NCBI RefSeq assembly: GCF_000308875.1
Contig: NZ_BAGL01000065.1
Coordinates: forward strand, 48,438 to 112,437
Direction: 5' to 3'
Length of the DNA: 64,000 bases
DNA from: Nocardia transvalensis NBRC 15921
GTDB lineage: Bacteria > Actinomycetota > Actinomycetes > Mycobacteriales > Mycobacteriaceae
The position numbers and the translations under genes were made by a program. Under the pieces are notes generated by a model, which saw only the letters and a list, made by a program, of their open reading frames with translations, made no database searches and was not told where the DNA came from. This document shows, piece by piece, positions 58,880 to 64,000 of the stretch; the stretch's first letter is position 1, and every line of letters begins with the position of its first letter.

Positions 58880-59004
58880 GATGTCACCCTCATGAAATAC
58901 GCGAAGGGCCGCCCGGCGATTCGATCGGTACTCTACCGGCAGCCACGTCCGGACACGACCGTTCGCCCGGGCGCCCTGCCGGCGCCCGGGCGTAACGAAC
59001 AGTG

Positions 59005-60474
59005 TTATGCGGTAACGGTTTCGGCGCTCGGCGCCGCGACGGCGGCGTCCTCCTCACCGCGGGTGTTCACTGTGCGCAGCGCGGTCAGCGCGCCCGCGGC
59101 CGCGATGAGTCCCGCGACCAGCAGCGCGCGCCGGAAGCCGGCGGTCGTCGCGTCCAGCGGCAGCTGTCCGGCGGCCAGCAGGCCCTCGGTGCGCGAGATC
59201 GAGATCGCCGTCAGCACGGCCACGCCCAGGGCCACGCCGAGCTGCTGTGCGGTGGTCAGCAGCGCCGCCGCCAGCCCGGCCTTGTCCGCCGGCACACCCG
59301 CGTTGGCGGCGGTCGTATTGGCGACGAAGACCGCCGCCGACCCGGCCGCCGTGATCATCAGACCGGGCAGCAGGTCCTGGAGATACGCGCCGTCCGTCGG
59401 GATCCGCGACAACAGCAGGATGCCGATCCCGGTGACCAGCGCGCCGATGACGATGACGGGCCGAGTTCCGGTGCGGGGCACGATCTTCGACGTGACACCC
59501 GAAACCACGATGATGGTAGCGCTGAACGGCAGGTAGGCGCAGCCCGCCTTGATCTCGCCGTAGCCGAGCACCGTCTGCGTGTAGAGCGTGACGAAGAAGA
59601 ACAGCGACATCATGCCCGCGGCCACGAAGCCCTGCGTCACATCGGCGGCGGCGATGCCGCGGATACGGAAGATCGACAGCGGCACAAGGGGATTGGAGAA
59701 CTTGTGCTCGTTGATCACGAATCCGGCCAGCAGTGCCGCGGCCACCGCGAGCTCGACGATCGTGCGGGCGCTGCCCCAGCCCCGGTCCGGGGCCTCCACC
59801 AGCGCGTAGACCAGCAGCATCAGGCCACCGGTGGCCAGGACCGTGCCGAAGACGTCGAATCCGCCGCGAATGTCGTTGCGGCGGTCACTGGGAATCAGCA
59901 GCGGGAGGACGACGAGGATCAGCACACAGACCGGCACGTTGACGTAGAACACCCACCGCCAGCCGGGGCCCTGGGTGATCAGGCCGCCCAGCAGCAGCCC
60001 GGACGCGGCGCCGAGCCCCGCGATACCGGCCCACACGCCCAGCGCCGTGCTGCGGTCGGAGCCCTCGCGGAAGCTGGTGGTCAGGATGGACAGCGCCGCG
60101 GGCAGCATGAGCGCCGCACCGATGCCCTGAGTGCAGCGGGCGCCGATCACCAGTTCGCTGTTCTGCGCCAGACCCGCTGCGGCGGAGGACAATCCGATGA
60201 TCGCGGTGCCGGTGATCAGGACGCGCCGCCGCCCGAGCAGATCCGCCAGACGCCCGCCCAGCAGCATCAGACCGCCGTAGGTCAGCAGGTAGCCGGTGGT
60301 CACCCACTGCAGGGTCGACACCGGAAGACGCATCTCACGCTGGATGGCCGGCAGCGCGAGGTTGACGATCGAACTGTCGACGAAGTCCAGGAACGCGGCC
60401 GTGCACAGCAGCACCAGCGTGAGCTTGCCGCGGCGGGTCGCCAGGAACGACGGTGTCTGGGAAGGTGAACTCAC
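59005..60474 (-). CDS. MFS exporter, DHA2 (14-span) family
   Basis: A 489-residue drug:H+ antiporter with motif D1 DFVDSSIVNLALPAI (about 30-44), motif A GGRLADLLGRRRVL (about 73-86) and motif C-like segments. GTG 60474 is chosen; the frame is open to ATG 60504. It is divergent from an ECF41 sigma factor gene. A TGTCACA sequence facing this gene lies 37 bases before the longer start. Together with the nitrosuccinate-type pair downstream it might export a product, but a separate promoter and 125-base gap make this unsure. Confidence 0.88.
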   Translation of the reverse strand: MSSPSQTPSFLATRRGKLTLVLLCTAAFLDFVDSSIVNLALPAIQREMRLPVSTLQWVTTGYLLTYGGLMLLGGRLADLLGRRRVLITGTAIIGLSSAAAGLAQNSELVIGARCTQGIGAALMLPAALSILTTSFREGSDRSTALGVWAGIAGLGAASGLLLGGLITQGPGWRWVFYVNVPVCVLILVVLPLLIPSDRRNDIRGGFDVFGTVLATGGLMLLVYALVEAPDRGWGSARTIVELAVAAALLAGFVINEHKFSNPLVPLSIFRIRGIAAADVTQGFVAAGMMSLFFFVTLYTQTVLGYGEIKAGCAYLPFSATIIVVSGVTSKIVPRTGTRPVIVIGALVTGIGILLLSRIPTDGAYLQDLLPGLMITAAGSAAVFVANTTAANAGVPADKAGLAAALLTTAQQLGVALGVAVLTAISISRTEGLLAAGQLPLDATTAGFRRALLVAGLIAAAGALTALRTVNTRGEEDAAVAAPSAETVTA

Positions 60475-60540
60475 AACGCTCTCTCTTTCCCGGATGAATG
60501 TCATCCGCTATCAGCCCGAGAGGGCCGGGGCGCCGCCGAG

Positions 60541-60547
60541 TGTGACA
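60541..60547 (-). promoter_or_regulatory. ECF41-like -35 motif facing the exporter
   Basis: Read on the minus strand the sequence is TGTCACA, the reported -35 consensus of ECF41 promoters. It points at the exporter gene, next to the ECF41 gene. No CGTC -10 element is found at the usual 16-base spacing, so the match is partial. Confidence 0.3.
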
Positions 60548-60649
60548 ACGCATCGGTCTTTCGAGAGATAGATCACTTTCGGGTATGCTCGTCATGTTTT
60601 GCGGCACTGTCGTATTCCGAGGTCGGACGCCTGTTCCAGGAGGGAAACG

Positions 60650-61576
60650 ATGACCGGCAGCGCCGAAGAGGACGCGACTCGGGTATTCGCCGACCACCGC
60701 GAACTGCTGTTCTCGGTGGTCTACAACATGCTCGCCAGCGTCGCCGACACCGAGGACGTCCTGCAGGAGACGTGGCTGGCGTGGGTGTCGCGCAATTCCC
60801 CCGGCGGCGACGAGATCGAACATCCGCGGGCGTATCTGGTGCGGATCGCGATCAACCAGGCCCTGGCGCGCCGGGCGGCCATCAGCCGCCGGCGCGAGAC
60901 CTATGTCGGCCCCTGGTTGCCGGAGCCGCTGGTCGCGGGCGACGCGCAGACCGGCGACAGCGCCGACGCCGCCGAGATCGCGCTGCGGTCGGAATCGGTG
61001 TCGATGGCGATGCTGGTGGTGCTGGAAACCCTGAGCCCGCTCGAGCGGGCCGTCTTCGTCCTGCACGACGTCTTCGGCTACTCCCACACCGATATCGCCG
61101 GGATGCTGCACCGCAGCGACGCCGCGATCCGCCAGCTCGCCCATCGCGCCCGCGAGCACGTCCACGCCCGCCGTCCGCGCCGGCAGGCGGATCCGCGGAC
61201 GCAGCGCCGGGTAACCGAGAAGTTCCTCGTCACCTCCCAGCGCGGCGACGATCTGGCGGGACTGCTGGAACTGCTGGCGCCGGACGTGACGCTGTGGTCC
61301 GACGGCGGCGGCAAGCGCCGGGCCGCGCTGCGGCCGGTCGAGGGCCGCGAGCGGATCCTGCGACTCATCGCGAATCCCGGCCTGCTGCAACAGGTCCCCG
61401 CCCTCGAGATCGGCTACCGGCTGGTCAACGGCGACCCGGCGGCGGTGCTGTTCTCCGACGGCGTGCCGTTCACCGTCGTCGTCCTGGACATCGATCCGGC
61501 CACGGAACTGATCCGGGGCATCTACGCCGTCAGCAACCCCGACAAACTCGCCCACATCACCACTCGAGCAGGGTGA
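60650..61576 (+). CDS. ECF41-type RNA polymerase sigma factor (SigJ-like)
   Basis: A 308-residue extracytoplasmic-function sigma factor. Region 2 is FADHRELLFSVVYNMLASVADTEDVLQETWLAWV (about 13-46), region 4 LSPLERAVFVLHDVFGYSHTDIAGML (about 127-152). The ECF41 linker motif WLPEPL is at about 95, and a C-terminal SnoaL-like domain ends with the hallmark NPDKL (about 298). This domain replaces an anti-sigma factor and regulates activity in cis. ATG 60650 follows AGGAGG. It is divergent from the exporter. Its 3' end overlaps the convergent KAS III gene by 20 bases. Confidence 0.92.
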   Translation: MTGSAEEDATRVFADHRELLFSVVYNMLASVADTEDVLQETWLAWVSRNSPGGDEIEHPRAYLVRIAINQALARRAAISRRRETYVGPWLPEPLVAGDAQTGDSADAAEIALRSESVSMAMLVVLETLSPLERAVFVLHDVFGYSHTDIAGMLHRSDAAIRQLAHRAREHVHARRPRRQADPRTQRRVTEKFLVTSQRGDDLAGLLELLAPDVTLWSDGGGKRRAALRPVEGRERILRLIANPGLLQQVPALEIGYRLVNGDPAAVLFSDGVPFTVVVLDIDPATELIRGIYAVSNPDKLAHITTRAG

Positions 61577-62534
61577 GGCCCACCGACATACCGCCCCCGA
61601 ATCCGACCAGGAGCACCTTCTCGCCGGGCCGGATCGATCCCGACCGGGCGGCGCTGTCGAGGGTGATCGGGATGGACGCCGCGCCCGTATTGCCGAAGTA
61701 CGGCACCGTCGTGTGCACGGTGGTCTTCCCGAGCCCGAGTTGCTCGACGAGCTGTGCCAGCAGGACGCCGTTGGCCTGATGGGGAATCAGGTGTGTGACG
61801 TCGTCCGGCGAGGCGCCCGAATCGTGCAGGAACTGCTTGATCAGTACGGGCAGCCGGTCGGCCACGAATTCGCGGACGCCGCGGCCGTCCATCGTGAAAT
61901 AGTGCGCGCCCAGTTCGTGCGCCGCCGGGTCGTAGGGCCGCCGGCTGCCGCCCGCCGGTACCTGGATCAGCGAGGTCAGCGCGCCGAAGGTGTGCAGCGA
62001 GGACCGCTGGATACCGCCCCTCGCGGCCGGGCCGACCACCGCGGCCCCGGCCCCGTCGCCGAACAGGACCACCGTCCGGCGATCACCGCGATCGAGGATC
62101 CGGGAGTAGGTGTCGGCCCCGACGACCAGGCCGTATCCCCCGCCCGCCCGCGCGACGGCCGCCTCCATCGTGGCGAGGGCGAAGACGAAGCCCGAGCACA
62201 CGGCGTTCATATCGAACGCCGAGGCCGCGTGCGCGGACAGAGTGTGCTGGACGAAGGCCGCGGTGGGCGGCTGGGAGTGATCGGGCGTGGAGGTGGCGAC
62301 CACGATGGCGGTCAGTTCCCCCGCGCCGATGCCCGCCGCGTCGAGCGCCCCGAGCGCCGCCCGCGTCGCCAGATCGGAGGTGGCCTGGCCGGGCAGCGCC
62401 CAGCGGCGCTCGCGGATCGCGGTCTTGCGGATGATCCAGTCGCTGTCGACGCCGGCCGGAATCCCCACCTCGCTGTTGGTGACGACGCGTTCCGGCAGGT
62501 ACGCGCCGGTGCCCAGTACGCCGACGCGGGTCAT
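61557..62534 (-). CDS. Beta-ketoacyl-ACP synthase III (FabH-like)
   Basis: A 325-residue KAS III enzyme. The Cys-His-Asn triad is visible: DMNAVCSGF (Cys about 113), LIPHQANGVLL (His about 251) and YFGNTGAASIP (Asn about 281). FabH-type marks SDWIIRKTAIRERRW and FGDGAGAAVVG are present. It condenses an acyl-CoA with malonyl-ACP to begin a fatty-acid or polyketide-like chain. ATG 62534 overlaps the acyltransferase stop by ATGA; the frame is open far upstream as a shadow. The partner genes suggest a dedicated acyl product rather than housekeeping fatty-acid synthesis; inferred. Confidence 0.92.
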   Translation of the reverse strand: MTRVGVLGTGAYLPERVVTNSEVGIPAGVDSDWIIRKTAIRERRWALPGQATSDLATRAALGALDAAGIGAGELTAIVVATSTPDHSQPPTAAFVQHTLSAHAASAFDMNAVCSGFVFALATMEAAVARAGGGYGLVVGADTYSRILDRGDRRTVVLFGDGAGAAVVGPAARGGIQRSSLHTFGALTSLIQVPAGGSRRPYDPAAHELGAHYFTMDGRGVREFVADRLPVLIKQFLHDSGASPDDVTHLIPHQANGVLLAQLVEQLGLGKTTVHTTVPYFGNTGAASIPITLDSAARSGSIRPGEKVLLVGFGGGMSVGLTLLEW

Positions 62535-63877
62535 GGGACGGTCCTCCCGGTAGGAAGGGCGTCGACGCTCGCCGGCGCCGGTTCGTCCAGCTTGCCGTCC
62601 GGTTTCTCGGACGTCGCCGCCAGCGAGTTCTCGGACGTGCGGCGCGACCGCTTGCCCGAGAACCGGGTCATCAGCGGCAGATCGACCCAGTGGTACAGGG
62701 CCGCACCCGCCAGCGTCGAGACGACCAGGCTCAGCGCCGCGAAGCCCAGCCAGCCCGGCCACCCGAACTGGCGCCCGCCGATGAACAGCCGCGTGATCAG
62801 CACCATCACCGGGAACTGGATCAGGTAGAACGCGAACGACACATTGCCGAGCCACACCATCGGACGGGACGAGTTCACCCCCCGGATACCGCGCAGATCG
62901 CGCGCGGCGAGGGTGGCGACCACGGCCGTCATCGGCGCCAGCAGCAGCGCCGACATCTTGTAGTTCACCGGCACCACCCACGTCGCCGCGTAGGCGAGCG
63001 CGAGCGCGAGCAGCGGCGGGGCCATCCGGATATTGGTCCACCGGCCCTCCAGCACCATCCGGGCCGCGAGGACGCCGAGGAAGAACTCCGGCAGCCGCGA
63101 CAGCGGGAAGTTGTAGCTGAGCCAGTACGCCGGCGCGACCGGGATGTCGTCGCGGGCGAACCACGCGGGCGAGGAATGCAATTCGAACATCGGCGAGACG
63201 TTCCCGCCGACCAGCCGTGCGGCGAAGGCGTTCTCGATGCCCTTGGGGCCGTCGACGAACAGGAAGTACGCGGTGTGCAGCGCGAGGATGAACAGGAACA
63301 GCGCCACCGCGCACCGCATCAGCCGGTCGGTGCGGATACGCCGGACCAGCGGCAGCACGATCGGGAAGGTGAAGTAGAACAGCATCTCCGAGGCCAGCGA
63401 CCAGGACGGCACGCTGAGCCCGCCGACGGTCGTGGATTTCGGGAACCAGGTGTGCACCAGCAGCAGATTCGGCACCCACACCACCAGCCGGTGCAGGGGC
63501 ACGCTCGCCACCACGATGAATATCGCCGAGGCGATCAGATGCGAGGGATAGATCTTCAGTACCCGGCGCCAATAGAACCGCGGCACAGAGGATCCCGGCC
63601 GGAACGACCAGTAGATGATGAAGCCGGACAGCACGAAGAAGAACGTGACGCCCGCCGCGCCCAACTGCATGGGCATGAAGAAATGGATCCGGCGGAACAG
63701 TTCCGATTTCTGGAACGGGTACACCGGCAGGAACAGCAGGGCGTGGAGGAGGAAGACGGCGAACGCCGCCCACCACCGGGCCCCCGTCAGCGACGGAAGG
63801 GCCGGGCGGCTGCGCGCGATATCGGACGACACCGCGGGCTCGGCCCGCGGTGTCGTCGTCGTGGGACTGTCGGTCAC
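62531..63877 (-). CDS. Acyltransferase family 3 membrane protein (OafA/YrhL type)
   Basis: A 448-residue integral membrane acyltransferase with about ten spans. The catalytic region begins LTGARWWAAFAVFLLHALLF (about 30-49, histidine in the first span), followed by GVTFFFVLSGFIIYWS (about 76-91) and RFYWRRVLKIYPSHL, all typical of acyltransferase 3. Long polar tails occur at both ends. It transfers acyl groups to sugars or lipids at the membrane. It is coupled to the KAS III gene and follows an upstream gene by 12 bases. Confidence 0.9.
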   Translation of the reverse strand: MTDSPTTTTPRAEPAVSSDIARSRPALPSLTGARWWAAFAVFLLHALLFLPVYPFQKSELFRRIHFFMPMQLGAAGVTFFFVLSGFIIYWSFRPGSSVPRFYWRRVLKIYPSHLIASAIFIVVASVPLHRLVVWVPNLLLVHTWFPKSTTVGGLSVPSWSLASEMLFYFTFPIVLPLVRRIRTDRLMRCAVALFLFILALHTAYFLFVDGPKGIENAFAARLVGGNVSPMFELHSSPAWFARDDIPVAPAYWLSYNFPLSRLPEFFLGVLAARMVLEGRWTNIRMAPPLLALALAYAATWVVPVNYKMSALLLAPMTAVVATLAARDLRGIRGVNSSRPMVWLGNVSFAFYLIQFPVMVLITRLFIGGRQFGWPGWLGFAALSLVVSTLAGAALYHWVDLPLMTRFSGKRSRRTSENSLAATSEKPDGKLDEPAPASVDALPTGRTVP

Positions 63878-63889
63878 GACAGGACTCGA

Positions 63890-64000
63890 TCAGTACCCGG
63901 CCTGCGGATCGAAGCCCTCGTCCGGCAGGGTCGGCGGGGCCGGCTTCGGCTCGGGCGCGGGGGCCGGGGCCGGAGCGGGCGCGGGGGGCGGGGCGGGCGC
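63890..64000 (-). CDS. Proline/alanine-rich C-terminal end of a gene extending beyond the window
   Basis: On the minus strand the frame is open from the window edge to TGA 63892-63890 and codes for 36 residues: an Ala-Pro repeat followed by EPKPAPPTLPDEGFDPQAGY. Such tails are common in actinobacterial cell-wall or secreted proteins. The stop lies 12 bases before the acyltransferase start, so it is probably the upstream gene of the same operon. Product unknown. Confidence 0.55.
   Translation of the reverse strand, partial: APAPPPAPAPAPAPAPEPKPAPPTLPDEGFDPQAGY

Overview
The window is high-GC actinomycete chromosome. A genus close to Nocardia is an inference from the Eis-type acetyltransferase, a hopanoid operon of actinobacterial layout, ECF41 and TetR regulators, and a rich sulfur-scavenging and secondary-metabolite gene set. 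No rRNA, tRNA, transposase, prophage or CRISPR array was found, and no gene-free stretch exceeds 300 bases.

Layout. (1) 1-10 kb: 3' end of an alanine-type aminotransferase, yaeQ, an eis-like gene, then a six-gene leftward operon (flavoprotein monooxygenase, dipeptide-type ABC importer, FMN-dependent LLM monooxygenase) of the kind that scavenges organic sulfur. (2) 10-19.5 kb: drug exporter with divergent TetR gene, DUF202 membrane proteins, an alkylsulfatase, a MerR/metallo-hydrolase divergent pair, and a second flavoprotein followed by a GNAT gene. (3) 19.5-29.4 kb: a tightly coupled eight-gene operon (PsuG-like C-glycosidase, HAD phosphatase, uracil phosphoribosyltransferase, a single-module A-Ox-T-TE NRPS of indigoidine-synthetase type, a tautomerase-like protein, a transporter, a DUF4243/questin-oxidase-like protein, a nitroreductase). 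This matches the published minimycin/indigoidine gene set, with MinC split into two genes and two extra genes. (4) 29.4-36.5 kb: two orphan binding proteins, cysteine dioxygenase plus rhodanese, an Lrp regulator, alanine dehydrogenase and a PucR-type regulator. (5) 36.6-44.8 kb: hopanoid operon hpnC-hpnD-hpnE-polyprenyl synthase-shc-hpnG-hpnH. (6) 44.9-50.3 kb: a membrane protein and a sugar-type ABC importer. (7) 50.3-64 kb: secreted proteins, a methyltransferase and a GlxA-type regulator joined by an apparent deletion, a lyase/flavoprotein pair resembling the aspartate-nitrosuccinate (nitrite-forming) pathway, an exporter, an ECF41 sigma factor, a KAS III enzyme and an acyltransferase.

The most unusual feature is a dispersed palindromic element, TTCCGGC / 9-nt loop ending CTTTTG / GCCGGAA with compensated arms, present in twelve copies. 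It directly abuts stop codons, lies between convergent genes, and is also inserted in frame in three coding genes. Tandem arrays lie on one fixed side of it. Array units inside genes are multiples of three (24, 15, 33 bp); those between genes are not (20-22 bp). In hpnG the element and its array occupy the place where most of a fused IspH-like domain appears to have been lost.

All functions are read from sequence by recognition of families; no database search was run.
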